64,000 nucleotides of DNA from Epiperipatus broadwayi (GCA_028023455.1 JAQFVV010013335.1:90100-154099), one strand, 5' to 3'. Shown: positions 1 to 12,305, numbered from the stretch's first letter. The notes: generated by a model from the letters alone, not told the origin. Numbers and translations are program-made.

Positions 1-233
1 TGCAAGATTTAACATTTTTAAAGTAGAAGCATACATATCAATCTAGTGGAACATTCTATGAACAAAATGTTTTACTTTTCTTGAAGCAAAATTCCCATAA
101 TCTACATATTGAATTAAAGCTCTTCATAGAATAGCAGGCATGACATTTATTCATACCTTTTTATTACTATTCAAATTTTTAAATGATAATAAATTTTCCA
201 ATAAATATGAGATGACATTTTCTCGATTTTCAG

Positions 234-306
234 ATTGGATTCAAACTTAGCAGCAAATTCTCCTAATAAATATGATGCAATGGATTTTAATTTTAGTTTC
301 TATCTT
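234..306 (+). CDS. Candidate middle exon of a C-type lectin domain
   Basis: A pyrimidine-rich stretch ending in TTTTCAG precedes an open 73-nt segment that stops at a GT donor (GTAAAT at 307). Read as one base finishing a codon plus 24 codons it gives LDSNLAANSPNK...FSFYL, ending in phase 0. The exon at 12306 starts in phase 0 and continues with ...MYGRWEQNEP, so the join would give the usual C-type lectin order: WIGL-like strand, aromatic loop, W...EP. I chose it for that phase match and position, not from strong residue conservation; the W/DG motifs are weak. It could also be chance open sequence in an AT-rich intron. Confidence 0.35.
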
Positions 307-978
307 GTAAATGTAATATTGAAACGGAATGTTTTACTTTCAATAATATTAAGAATTAAATTGTTTGAAAAGGCATTTATAAAAAATAGTGAAGGTAAAT
401 TTAAATTCATGTTTAACTGTATTTAAATTTGCATCTTTTGTTGTTTTTTTATAAATGCCTTTTCTAACTGTTAATTAATTAATGTTATTAAAAGCAAAAT
501 ATTCACACATACATCCTCATTTATTATTTATCGTTGTTTTTGCTTTTAAATATTTAAAATATAAATATATGTGTATACAGAGACATTTACATATGTATAT
601 GTTAGTATATATGAAGTTTAATTAAATTTGCTTTATATTGTTTTATTAATAGGTTTAATTTCTGAATTATTACTTTTTTAGTGACTGACTAAAGTGTAAT
701 AAATGAAAATAAATAAAGATAAGTTTGAAATTTCAAACTACTATTTTCGTAGGGAAATATTTTTTATAATTACCACAGTCATTAATTTTTACAATATATA
801 TATATTTGTCTCTGCCAAACAGAAATCCAGAAATCCTTGATTTTAGTTTTTAGAACTTTATTTATTGTACTATATGTAAAAAGAAAATGCTGTTAACTTG
901 TTCTTTCTTATCTCTATTTTTTTCTAATGAATCCAAATAAATCCTTTAATTAATTAATAACAGTATTACAAGAAACCC
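307..978. other. AT-rich sequence, nothing recognised
   Basis: Probably intron. It holds short homopolymers and a short TA run near 800, but no coding signal, RNA gene or repeat that recurs elsewhere in the window. Confidence 0.5.
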
Positions 979-1101
<123 letters not shown>

Positions 1102-1371
1102 TTTATTTATTTATTTATTTATTATTAATCAAACAATACACACATATATATATAAAGGAGAAATACTCCAAACAAGATAAACTTGTGCTAGGAGTTTTTC
1201 TTAAATTATTAATTACAAACCAAAAACAAAAACACCAACAAAAATAACAACAATAATAATAAAATACATTACTATACTTTAAATACTAAAACAAGTAAAC
1301 CAAAAACAAATAATATAAGAATAAATACAACCATATATATATATATACATACATATTAAACAATATATATA

Positions 1372-1416
<45 letters not shown>

Positions 1417-1428
1417 TTAATCAATATA

Positions 1429-3985
1429 TTACACATGAGACAATAAGCAAAATTTTAAATAATTTTTAAAAATATAAAAAGATAAATTATTAACATCAAT
1501 TGAACAGTCAGTAACAAAAGAATTAAAGAGCCTGAGTCCATTGTAACTAAATTGCCTGCGACTGCTTTCTAAAGAAAAATTTGGAACCACCAGTTGAAAT
1601 TTGTTAGCCAAGCGGTAATTTATAATTGATACTTTATGACACAATAAAAAACGACGACGATATATATCAATGATAATTCTAAACTTATATAGTTTAGAAA
1701 CAGATAACACACCAGAATTGACATATATATCTCGCACAGAGGTCAATCTATGTCTACCAAAAATAATACGCATTGTATAATTTTGCGAAGTATGTAATTG
1801 AGATAGTGAGTAATCAGTAGAGCCACCCCAAATGGAAATATTGTAACATAATATACTCTGATAACAAGCAAAATATATAGTCATCAAAGTAGATCTAGGT
1901 ATGAATTTAACCAGATAATAAAATAAATAATTAATTTTACCTAATCGAGAACATAAGTAGACAATGTGCTTAGACCACGATAACATTGAATCAATATAAA
2001 TGCCTAAATAGCAATAATTATCAACAAAACTAATGTTACAACATGTACAAATACTTTTTGAATGAATATTATACTGATCACAAATACTAATACTAATTGA
2101 ATGGGTGCAGTGTTTATAAGAGAACAGAATACCTATGTTTTTATTACTATTAACCGTTAAATAATTTATCATAAGCCAGTTACTTATTAATTCTAGATCT
2201 TTATTAATCAATTGCTCCAGAATACTATACGAAACAGCATCACAAGACAAAGCAATATCATCAGCAAACCCATAAATCTTTGAATTCAAAGATAAATTAA
2301 AAATGTCATTTATATAAATTAAAAACAGTATAAAGCCAAGTACAGAACCTTGTGGAACACCATGATTAACTAATCCAAATTCTCCAATAATACCATGTAT
2401 TTTAGTAGCCTGTCTCCTGTCCTTCATGTAACTTAACAACCAAGAAGCAAAATGACCTCTAAAACCATATGAACACAAACATGTAACAAAACTGTATGAT
2501 TAACAGAGTCAAATGCTTTGGATAAAACCAAATAAACAGCTGCTGTCTTGAGACCCTTATTCAATAATAATGTCACATTATGTACATGGTTATAAATAGT
2601 ATCTAAAGTACTCTTTCCAGCCACAAAGCTAAACTGATACACAGAAAACACTTTATGAATATTCAAAAATGACATCATCTTATCCTTAACTGCCATCTCA
2701 AATAATTTAGCAACAACAGATATTATAGAAATAGATCTATAATTGCTAATAATCAAAGGATCACCTTTTTTTTTAAAATGAGTGTAATAATCCCTACTTT
2801 CAAACATTCAGGAAATACACCAGAAGATAAAGATAGGTTAAAGAAATAAACTAATACAGGTATAAAAGCTAATTTATTATCTTTCACAATTTGGGATGTT
2901 AATTTATCTAATCCAGAAGAGCGAACATTTTTTAAATCATGGATTAGATGTGATAACTGAACATCAGAAACATTTGAACAAAAGAAAGTATCAGAAACAT
3001 GTGTAGAAGTTACATCATTAATAGATGGTTCTATGTGTGGTTTATATACAAAGAAATTATTAAAAAGATCAGCCACGTATTTTTCATTACCTTGCACCTC
3101 TAACATGACTTCATTATTCTTAACATAAGTAATTTGATCAGAAGATTTTTTAACCAAAGAGTTTATTGCTTTCCACTTTAAAGAAACATTTTTATTACAA
3201 AGAAATTCCCTATAATAATTCGATTTTGCTATTTTAATATCACATTTAATTTCTTTATTAATCTGCTTTAAGACAATTGAACTGGCAAAATGTTTTAACC
3301 TATTTCTATAATTAATTTTTTCAATCAACTGATCTGAAATCCACAAAGAACGTTTTCTATTTTTATTATTTAGTTTAATACGACAAGTAGCCTTATCAAC
3401 AAAGAACAACAAATATTTTGGAATTCTAAAAAAGCTTTATCAACATTATCCAAATCAAAAATACAATCCCAGTTTTGAATAGATAATAAACGATTTAATT
3501 TAATATGTGATAATTTATCAAGATACCTATAGCTAGTCGAATTATTACGAATCATAGACAATTTTAAAAAAATTGCAAAATGATCAGTAATATTTAATTC
3601 AGATACACCAGATTCAAAATTATAATCCTGATCAAGTCTAATAAAAATATGATCAAGCAGAGATTTACAAGTTGGCGTTATGCGCGTAGGTGAAAAAAAT
3701 CAACTGATCAAAACCACAACTATATAATAAATCCAAATATCCACAGGTAGAATTATGTTCCCCACTCAATAAATCAATATTTATATCACCAATCATTACA
3801 ACAGAAGACGAACACAAATTAGATAACAAATTATCAAGTTCATAAATAAATGTTGTAATAGAACTAGTACACGATCTATATATTGCAATTAATGAGAGAA
3901 TTCCGTTTGGAAAATTAAGCGTTACCAATATTGATTCAGCGGTTGTAAACCTGAGAATCCCATAAATATAATTTAAGTCATTTTT
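1429..3985 (-). pseudogene. LINE-A endonuclease (rest) and reverse transcriptase
   Basis: After the shift near 3985 the endonuclease continues (MIGDINIDLL; then the ITDHFAI motif after a second shift in a T7 run near 3695). A third shift near 3405 leads to the linker, and a fourth in a run of nine near 2770 leads into the reverse transcriptase (NYRSIS...; SKAFDSVNH). A fifth near 2470 leads to GVPQGSVLG and the intact FADD box, then a normal C-terminal region ending at 1429. In motif A the catalytic Asp expected before LSKAFD is Val, a true loss of function. Product would act in target-primed reverse transcription. Confidence 0.88.
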
Positions 3986-5147
3986 TTATAAAAATCATTA
4001 GACCTCCTGATCGCGAATACGAAGGTGGCGCTAGTAAACTCTTATAACCGTCCAAAATATATAAATATTGTTCCTCATTAGAAATCCATGTTTCAGACAG
4101 AATAATAATATCATAATTTATTTTAAGTCCATTTAAAAATACATTGAATTCATCAAAATGAGCTCGTATACTACGAATATTCAAATGAAAATTTTTTAAG
4201 TCTTTATAATCCGGAATGTTATTAGATCGTATACTAGATAATGAAAATTCGATGAAGGATAAATCTGCTTCACTTTTTATAACAACAGTGGGAGAATTAT
4301 TGTCATTTCTGATATGTACCAAACCATTTCGGATAAACGCCACACCTTGTATTTGGTCACGCATTTTTTGCTTCGCTTTCCAAAACAGCTGCCGAGTAGC
4401 CAAGGAAATCCATTCATTAACGTAAATACGTTGATTATTATTTTCCAATGGCAAAATATCTGACACTAAAATAACAGATTTCCTATTACGCAAAAAAGAT
4501 CTAGCCATATTTCGAGAGTTAAAACGAGCAATAACAAGTCCCGGTTTATTCATCTTAGCTTTTGTACGAAATACCTGTTCTAGATCACTATTAGAAAAAT
4601 GTTCAACATTAAGTTTATTTGCTACTTTAGAAACAACTTGCAACAAATCTTCATCACTTTGATAAGGAATGCCCTGCAGCTCAATTTCAAAAGCCATTTG
4701 AAATCTTTCCAATGTCTCCACTTTAGATTTTAACAAAGATAAATCATTGTTATGTGCATCATAAGCAGAAGATAGATAAGAAATATCCCGACTATTCTTT
4801 TCAACCCTTGAATGCAAAATATCAAAATCAGCTTGCATTTTGGAAACAGTTTGCGTCAGCTCCGATAATGTATTATGAATAACTGCTAACAACTACAATT
4901 TCTCCATAATCTGCTGCAAAACTGAACTATCCGATGTCGGGGAAGGATTTATTTCTGTATTAGTAGTAGAAAAAGAATCTCTACAAAAAGCACATCTCCA
5001 AGCTTGCCTTTTACCTATAGACATACGTCTGTATGTATTTTCCGAGAACGTTGAACACATGTAATGCATTTTGCAATTACAACCATGACACGAAATATAA
5101 TTGCCATTTTTAGGCAACGAAGTATCACAAATACCACACTTATCCAT
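3978..5147 (-). pseudogene. LINE-A ORF1 and start of endonuclease
   Basis: From 5147 downward the frame encodes a C4HC3 PHD-like finger (CGIC, CHGC, H-x2-C, CAFC; about residues 4-56), the nucleic-acid-binding end typical of ORF1 in CR1-group LINEs. A TAG at 4893-4895 interrupts the frame. Reading continues in the same frame with a coiled coil, an RRM-like part around 'ELQGIP', and the beginning of an EEP endonuclease with the LSETW motif near 4090. It then runs into a TGA after a run of seven A (about 3982-3988 on the + strand). The ATG at 5147 starts just before the finger. ORF1 and endonuclease share one frame here, so this lineage may encode a single polyprotein. Confidence 0.85.
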
Positions 5148-5273
5148 GTTAAATATACCAAATCACTTTAGAAAACAAAAAAATAGGCGACAATAAAAAT
5201 AATAAATCAGATAATAATTAATAAAATTAGCTAAAATAGTACAGATAGTAAAAAATTCACATCCACTCAGCAC

Positions 5274-5274
5274 A

Positions 5275-5361
<87 letters not shown>
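5274..5361. repeat. (AAT)n microsatellite, 5' side of LINE-A
   Basis: About 29 AAT units, the same motif and strand as the tract at 979-1101 on the other side of the LINE. Confidence 0.95.
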
Positions 5362-6329
5362 TAGTACTAGTAGTAATAATAGTTATAATAAAATATCTAA
5401 TCAATACACAAGAAAAAATACATAATGTTCAGAATTTCTGTTACTTTGGCAAGAGAAAATAAATTATTTTCTCTTTTACAAAATAAAATATCTAATCAGC
5501 ATGCACAATGTATATATTATATTTTAACCAAAATGTCCAGTTAATCTTGCCCAAAACTATGTAACCAAAAATATAATAGGGTAGACTAACTCCTATAATG
5601 CTGCTATAAGACAAAAGCATTTAATCAAGAGTTCTAATAGTCACCAAATCAATCTTAAAAAGCAGATTCACATAAAATCAAGTTACTAAAAAAATATTAA
5701 TACAAATAAATCTCTCTTACTCAGATTAAAATTATTAATCAAAATAAATAGTTCTTAATCAAATTAGATTACTTATTCAAAGTAAATATTTCTTAATCAA
5801 ATTAGATCTCAGAGTTCGTATTAATAAATTCTCCAATGAATAAATATAATATTATTTGTCCTTTGACATTCTTATCATAAAAACAAATGTGATTCTAGTA
5901 AATAATCGTAATAAGATATTATCCATCTTTGGATAGTATCCTAATATAATAAATAAATCTTAATTTTAAACTAATCATGAAACTAAAATTAAAACAATGG
6001 TATAATCTAGGATGACATTCTGTGATATTATGAGTAGGAAAGAGATTTTGTTGCTACCCATATATTACATAAAAAAGTTCTCATAATTTTAATCCAAAAT
6101 AAAATAAAGTAATCTTATCCATGGATGTTATTTTAACAACAACAATATAAATTCTAATAAAAAGACTTTTATAATCTTCTTGTACTCTTATACTACGATA
6201 TTAAAATATGTGTGATTTTTGAATTTCCAAGAATACAAATTCAGAAATAATAATTAAAACAATAATTTTATTAACACTAATAAATATGACAAGAATACCA
6301 ACCCAAAGTCAGCCTTTATCTAAAAGTTA
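5362..6329. other. AT-rich sequence, nothing recognised
   Basis: No coding potential and no repeat shared with the rest of the window. Likely intron. Confidence 0.5.
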
Positions 6330-6677
6330 TTTATTGAGGGGGAAATCTAAAATTTTCAGACACCTACATGTCTTCAAACTCAGTTATCCAACTCAAATAG
6401 CTATATGGGGCTGAGAGATTTTCAGCCATACCATATATTAGCAGTCTTAGCAATATAAAATTTCATAAGAGTTAAGGAAGAGACTATAAATAGTCAAAAT
6501 AAGAGTCATAGATCACATAAAACAATTCTCTTAAGCTTGTAAGATATAAACAATGAGCATTGCCGATTTCTCAACAAGCTTTGTGATAAATGCTTAGCCA
6601 GAGAAAGCACTTAAATATCTGTCAGGACCTCCCCCCCCTCCCAACCTCTGACCATGGTTTCATGTTTTGGCACTCCT

Positions 6678-6915
6678 TGACAGAATAGCTCAGTTGGTAG
6701 AGATTTTGCCTTAAATTAAACATTCAAGAATCTAAATGTGCAAGTTCAACTTCTAAGCAAATATTGCCACTGTGCATATAAGCCAGAAACACATGAAGAA
6801 GAGTGGAGAATAATACTACTCAAAACGTCGTGTAATAACTAACCTGTATTGTCTATTTGTGTGTTATTACTAACAAGATGTTTGTATTTGGAAAGTTTAA
6901 ATAAAATTTAAAATT
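6678..6915 (+). mobile_element. tRNA-derived SINE inside array I
   Basis: It begins with a clear RNA polymerase III A box, TAGCTCAGTTGGTAGAG, about 8 nt in. About 50 nt later is a B-box-like AAGTTCAACTTC. An unrelated body of about 170 bp follows and ends in an A/T-rich tail (AAATAAAATTTAAAATTTT). I did not find a clear target duplication, so the 3' edge is approximate. Confidence 0.6.
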
Positions 6916-7031
6916 TTCTATACATTCAACATTCACTCATAAATGATGGAAATAGTCCAACATATCACATCTTAAGAATAATTCAATAAGATTTTACCCA
7001 CCCCCCAACCCTATAAATCTCTTTACCTAGC

Positions 7032-7075
7032 ACCTCTCTGAGGAGTGCCAAAAACATGAAACCATGGTCAGAGGT
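7032..7075 (+). ncRNA. Type I hammerhead ribozyme, array I, intact
   Basis: Stem I 5' strand ACCUCU (7032-7037), CUGAGGA box (7038-7044), stem II GUG/CAU (7045-7047 with 7055-7057), GAAA (7058-7061), stem III ACC/GGU with an AU loop (7061-7068), cleavage after C7069 (GUC triplet), stem I 3' strand AGAGGU (7070-7075). All six stem I pairs are Watson-Crick. The three-pair stem III is too short to be stable alone and is palindromic, so a dimeric ribozyme form is likely. Confidence 0.85.
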
Positions 7076-7456
7076 TTGGGGGAGGGGGGTCCTGACAGAG
7101 ATATTTTAAATGCTTTCTCTGGCTAAGCATTTATCACAAAGTTTTTTGAGCATTTGGCAAAGCTTATTGTTTATATCTTACAACCTTAAGAGAATAGGGT
7201 CATGTGATCTATGACTTTTATTTTGCCTATTTATAGTCTCTACCTTACGTCTTATGCAATTTTATATTGATAAGACTACTAATATATGGTATAGCTGAAG
7301 ATCTCTCAGCTCCATATAGCTATTTGAGTTGGATAGCTGAGTTTGAAGACATGTAGGTATCTGAAAAATTCAGATTTTCCACTCAATAGATAACTTTTAG
7401 ATAAATGCTGGCTTTGGGTTGGTATTTTCAGATCTAGTATCTGAACCTAACATAGC

Positions 7457-7499
7457 ACCTCTCTGAGGAGTGCCAAAGCACAAAACCATGGTCAGAATT
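7457..7499 (+). ncRNA. Hammerhead ribozyme, array I, decayed
   Basis: CUGAGGA box and a perfect stem II (GUGC/GCAC) remain. The GAAA box reads AAAA, and the 3' side of stem I reads AGAAUU, breaking the three outer pairs. Confidence 0.65.
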
Positions 7500-7655
7500 T
7501 GGGGGGTCCTGACAAAGCTATTTTAAATGCTTTATCTGGCTAAGCATTTATCACAAAGCTTGTTGAGCAATTGGCAATGCTCATTGTTTATATCTTACAA
7601 GCTTAAGAGAATTAGGTTATATGATCTATGACTCTTATTTTGTCTGAAAGTTTAT

Positions 7656-8442
7656 ATTTAGCATACTATAATAACTTAACTATAAATAACCACAGAATGC
7701 AATTTTAATTAATAAATTATAAAAAATTTATCAATTTAACAAATATAATAAATAATATAAATTAATGAGCAAATAAAATAATCCTTGTTAAGTTATTTAA
7801 TCATGAATTATTTACTCTTATCTATTGTAGTTGTTATATAATTTTATATATGTATCAGGCATATATTGGAAATGATACACCAATGAATGGGAGAAAGAAA
7901 ATACATTATTTTTGCATACATATATTACTAAATAATTATTTACAATATATTTTAAAAGTTTAGCAAGTATGTTTACTTTGTTTACTGTTCTCTTATAATA
8001 ATAAATGCAAACTTATTAATTTAAATACATAAAATATGTCATAAATGTATATTTAATATACACTATTATCAAGATTACTTATAAATATTTATACATGAAA
8101 ATTATTGCTTTTAATATATGTAAAGAAAACAAACATACCATATATTTAAATAAACTAAATTAGCATTAAAAATATATTACATTTAAATTTTGTTTACTCT
8201 GCAATTTAACTTTTCTTTTTGGTTATACTATATTTTTATGTATAATAAACTAAACACTTGCATTCTAAAAATATTTAAATAAAGAATGAAAATATGATTT
8301 TTTAGTAGTCACATAATTCCACTAAAATAATATTTATTATCTTACATCAAACATTATAATTTAACTTACTTTTATTCTATAATATAAAAATAATCTTAGT
8401 GCATAATGTTAAACTGAAATAAATATCTAAATATTAAATCAC
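7656..8442. other. AT-rich sequence, nothing recognised
   Basis: No open frame or repeat of note. Confidence 0.5.
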
Positions 8443-8631
8443 CCCACTTGGATAAGAAAATCAGAACTGCCCTCTATGAAATAAATATATTAGAGTTAAT
8501 ATTTCCAAATAACAAGTCTCAAAAAATATCATTTGGAGGTTGGCTATTTTGGGGGCTGGATATTTTGAAACATGGACTCTAATATATTTATTTCACAGAG
8601 AGCAGTTTTGAATTTTTTAACCATGTGGAGT
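8443..8631. mobile_element. Short foldback element (MITE-like)
   Basis: Imperfect inverted arms of about 55 bp (8447-8498 and 8576-8630; outer ends CCCCACTTGG and CTCCACATGG) enclose a 77-bp spacer. There is no coding sequence. The size and arms fit a non-autonomous DNA element or hairpin element; no clean target duplication is visible. Confidence 0.6.
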
Positions 8632-10028
8632 AATATAATATTTTGGTATTCTATATTATATATACAAAATACTGTAATAAAAAAAACTTGAGTCCAAAAA
8701 AACTTAGAATCTGATTAATGTTTTTTTTTTTCAAAATATGTAGATTGGTTAAATAGATATGGTGTTTAAAATTCCAATATATCATAATTTAACTAACATT
8801 CAAAACTTTTTATGCATTTTAACAAAGTTACAACTATTCAACTAAAGCACTATATACTAAAATATTACAATGTTAACATTTGCTTTTTTACAATAATAAT
8901 AGCATTAGATAATTCCTTATATTCCATAAGTTACATTGCAGTATTTAAATTATATTGTATGAGTTTTATGAATTATAGGTCTTAAATTATGTTTCCTGAG
9001 GTTAAACATTGCAGCACTTAAATTATATTCCATTATTTTTACTTGTTGTAGCACTTAAAATACATTACACAATGAAGTGATTTTTATTATTGGATGTTAT
9101 GCATTCTTCTCAAAAGACAGAAGTCTTTGAGCAATTTGGTTTATTTATTTAGCTACTCATGTTTATAATAAAAACTTCAAATTATTATTAAAATGTAAAG
9201 CATACAAACTTTATATAGTTTGTTTATTGAAAGGTAAATTGAGAGAGAACTACCAAACTAAGATCAGGACCTTAAATAGATTTTTTCTGGTGTGGTTATA
9301 TTTGTCACTATTCTAGATCTTGTTTTTGTGGTATAATTCAATTTCAACTCATTGCTAAGACATCAGCAATTAGGAGTTAAATTTTATCCACATGTTCACT
9401 TAGTAAATGTTCTTATATATACATCAGCATTCATAATAATAAAATATGTTCTTAAATTTTTAATAAAGTATACATTTTAAATAAAACAACTTTACAAATT
9501 AAAATATATTTTTTAAAATCATAATTTAAATAAAATATAAACATTCTTTTTATATTCATTTAATATGCAATATTCAATATTACAAAAAATACTTATTTTA
9601 AATAATAAATATTTAATAGAAATAATGTTTTTTAAATATATATAATTTAATACTATCTGACTGTATAAACATGTAAATACTTATACATTCATACACACAT
9701 TCCAAATAATAATTGACTAATTCATTTGTTAATGCTCATATATTATTTCTCAAACATATGCAGTAAATAAAAATGTCAACAAATAAATCTATCAATATGT
9801 AATTTATTTTATCAGATCTTTATAAAAATAAAATATTAATTTGATATTTTATTGCAATATAAAACAAACTAACAATTTGGCATATTGTTAAAAAAATTAC
9901 ATATGCCATTCTTATGATAAAATTGTCAATAACTATTTATTAATGAGGTAAACCACTACATCCTTTTAAAACAATTGACAATTAAATAAAATAAGCCAAG
10001 TTTAAAATCAGGTCATATATATATATAT
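8632..10028. other. AT-rich sequence, nothing recognised
   Basis: Long A/T runs only. It ends in a short TA tract (10015-10028) into which the next element is inserted. Confidence 0.5.
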
Positions 10029-12199
10029 TGTAACGAGCACAGACGTTCGTTACATTGTTTTTTATTTATTTATTAAACATGAAAGTAAATTAAAAAGTTC
10101 GCATTTAAAAATTTTCTTTAAGAATTAAAAATTGAAATTAAATATCATCTTAAACTCGTATATATTAAATCGCACAGATAAAAAAAAAATTATTAAAATA
10201 AAACTGTATTAAAAATAGAAAAGGTATTTTAAAAACAAAAACTTAAAAAGATTTGGAGATAAAAATATATCTTTAATCTTGAAAAACACAGAAATTAATC
10301 AGAAATGGAAATGATTGTTAAGTAGTTAAATGTAAACCAGCCTTGGGCATTTAAATGTAAAAACATCAGTCAGATAGGAAAACAATAGAAACAAATAGCC
10401 AATGAAAGAAATTCATCGGGAAATCGGACCTCAGCGAAAGGATCATCACATCGATGACATAATGCCAAGTCAATCCTTCGAATACGTATAAAAGGAAAAT
10501 TTGGAAATTATTAATTAGTGATTGGTAATTATTATTACGAGAAGATGGAGATGTATTAAGATGGAGAGTTGGTGGTGAAGGGATGGAAAGACGCATGTTC
10601 AATCCCTTCAGTTGTTATAAAATGGAAAAATGAAACATCGCTTTTCTTATATTTAGAGGACCACAGGATCATCGGGAAATTTAATGCTGGATTTCAAACA
10701 GCAAGCAACTGTAAAAGATGAACATTTCTAAAACTGTAAGAACTTTATAAAATATAACAAACAATAGTAATTTGAAAACACTAAGAACTTTAAATTTTAA
10801 ACTTTCCTAGTATTTAATTGTTACAAATAGAATCCTATCTGACCAAACTAAATTCTTTATTAATAGTGTTATTTGATGTATTTTTTTCTCATTTATGTAA
10901 AATCATTTCCATTTATTTTATCTTTTGTTCTTTACGTTTTTATCATGATTTTTTGTTTTTCGTTAAATTAATTATATAAATGTTAAACTTAAGTCGGGCG
11001 TGAATGGCTGTATAGATTTGTAAAGTTATATTAGGGGAGGGTAATCTTAGGTTATTTGTGTCATTGTTAAATTGGGTAATGGATTGGATATATTGATGTA
11101 GTTAGTAGATGTAGTCGGAGATTCGCTACTGGCAGAATCGCTTTATACGCCGCACTCTCCCATTTTGCCTATGGAAGGAATTATAAGATGCAGAGCGCAG
11201 TTCCTTTCTATGGAGTTTTTTTTTTATTGTTCTTCTTGTCAGATAGATTTAATATTCCTATTTGACGAGAGGCAATTTCTTCTCTTAATTTTTTGGTGCC
11301 GCCGTATTTCGTATTACATTGAGTACATCGATATATCAGATGGATTGGTGCCAGTTTGGCTGCGACTTTTAGCCTAAGGTTAAATAGGGATAGAATGTTT
11401 ATTGTCAAAAGCAAATTTATGTAGTCTATTCATACTCAACACTAAATAAAAATGCATTAAAGTTAAGTTGTTTATAGACGTTTGCCCATTCGTTATCGGT
11501 TAATTATGTTTTGGATTTCATATTTGATCAAAATATATAGACATTCGATAAATAATGATACCTTCCTGGTGAGTATCTAAAATGTATTTATTCGGATGTC
11601 TTTTAAGTTATTGGTGACAATGCAAGTATTTTATGGTCAATACTATTGGGTTACGTATAAATTTCCCTCCGCAATTGTCAGTAATCAATAATTTTGTCTT
11701 TTGATCGTTTATGTTTATTTTGAAATGTTTTTGACTGTGAAATCTATGTAACTGATCTATATTCAACATTATAAACAAGCTTTCATAAATTTATCTGTGC
11801 GAACTTAATTAAAATGTAAAATTAGAATATAATAGTAATTAAATGTAAATTAAAGTCAAAAATCAAAGTTAAAAATGTAGGTTAAATTTTGAAATGTAAA
11901 ACTAATACTAAAATAATTTTAAATCTTATATATATGTGAAATAAATAAACGTTTGTGTGTTTATTACTGGCAGTGGCTTATTTATTCTTTTTTTATATAT
12001 ACTCTTAGATTATATTATTAAATCTCTGCTATTTCACTGAGCTAGTGACATGGGCTAACGACCGGATGCAAAATATAAAAAAAAAAATTTTTTTTTTGAC
12101 TTACGTATCTGCCTACTTTATAAATTTTTCTAGGTTCAAATGCCTAGATGGCGCCCTGTAGTGCAGATAAGGTTAATTTACCTACTCTGGATCGTTACA
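10029..12199 (+). mobile_element. Solo-LTR-like element, TGTAACGA...TCGTTACA
   Basis: The segment begins TGTAACGAG directly after a TA tract and ends ATCGTTACA directly before ATAT, giving 8-bp inverted ends of the TG...CA type and a possible ATAT target duplication (not diagnostic inside TA repeats). Inside are a CCAAT box (10399), a TATAAAA box (10487) and, near the 3' end, an AATAAATAAA polyadenylation-like signal (about 11940). The order promoter then polyA signal is that of an LTR. There is no coding region. At 2.17 kb it would be a long solo LTR; a non-autonomous DNA element is the alternative. It is visibly less AT-rich than its surroundings. Confidence 0.5.
10399..10493 (+). promoter_or_regulatory. 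CCAAT/TATA promoter of the LTR-like element
   Basis: CCAAT at 10399-10403 and TATAAAAGG at 10487-10495, about 460 bp from the element's 5' end. Confidence 0.45.
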
Positions 12200-12305
12200 A
12201 TATATTACAATAGATTTTAATTAATTAACATTTTATTTGTATTATATATATATATATATATATATATTTGAAATTTTTACCAAACTAGCTATATTTTGCT
12301 TTCAG

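Larger units (their letters stand above)
1102..5273 (-). mobile_element. LINE-A, CR1/Jockey-type non-LTR retrotransposon, decayed
   Basis: A nearly full-length non-LTR element read on the minus strand. In order it carries a PHD-type zinc finger, a coiled coil with an RRM-like region, an apurinic-type (EEP) endonuclease and a reverse transcriptase, then about 300 bp of AT-rich 3' UTR. The PHD-bearing ORF1 and EEP endonuclease point to the CR1/Jockey group; I cannot assign a clade more exactly. It is flanked on both sides by (AAT)n tracts. One in-frame stop and several frameshifts, at least three of them in homopolymer runs, make it inactive unless some are sequence errors. Confidence 0.9.
6330..7655. 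repeat. Hammerhead-bearing repeat array I (inverted plus tandem units)
   Basis: Left arm 6330-6676 is inverted relative to two direct units starting near 7031 and 7451 (spacing 425 bp). The units share GTCTTCAAACTCAG and the following AGCTATATGGG-like stretch with the arrays at 13.5, 21, 30.5 and 42.7 kb, so this is a divergent subfamily of the same repeat. It is the only subfamily with a canonical GUC cleavage triplet. A tRNA-like SINE sits between the arms, and the left-arm homology stops inside the ribozyme box at the SINE junction. Confidence 0.85.

Noticed and set aside
6601-6660. Poly-C runs as G-quadruplex elements
   Set aside because: Only one or two G/C runs per site, not four; they are part of array I sequence near the ribozyme.
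6330-7655. CRISPR array
   Set aside because: Units are ~400 bp with no spacer structure, in a eukaryotic context.
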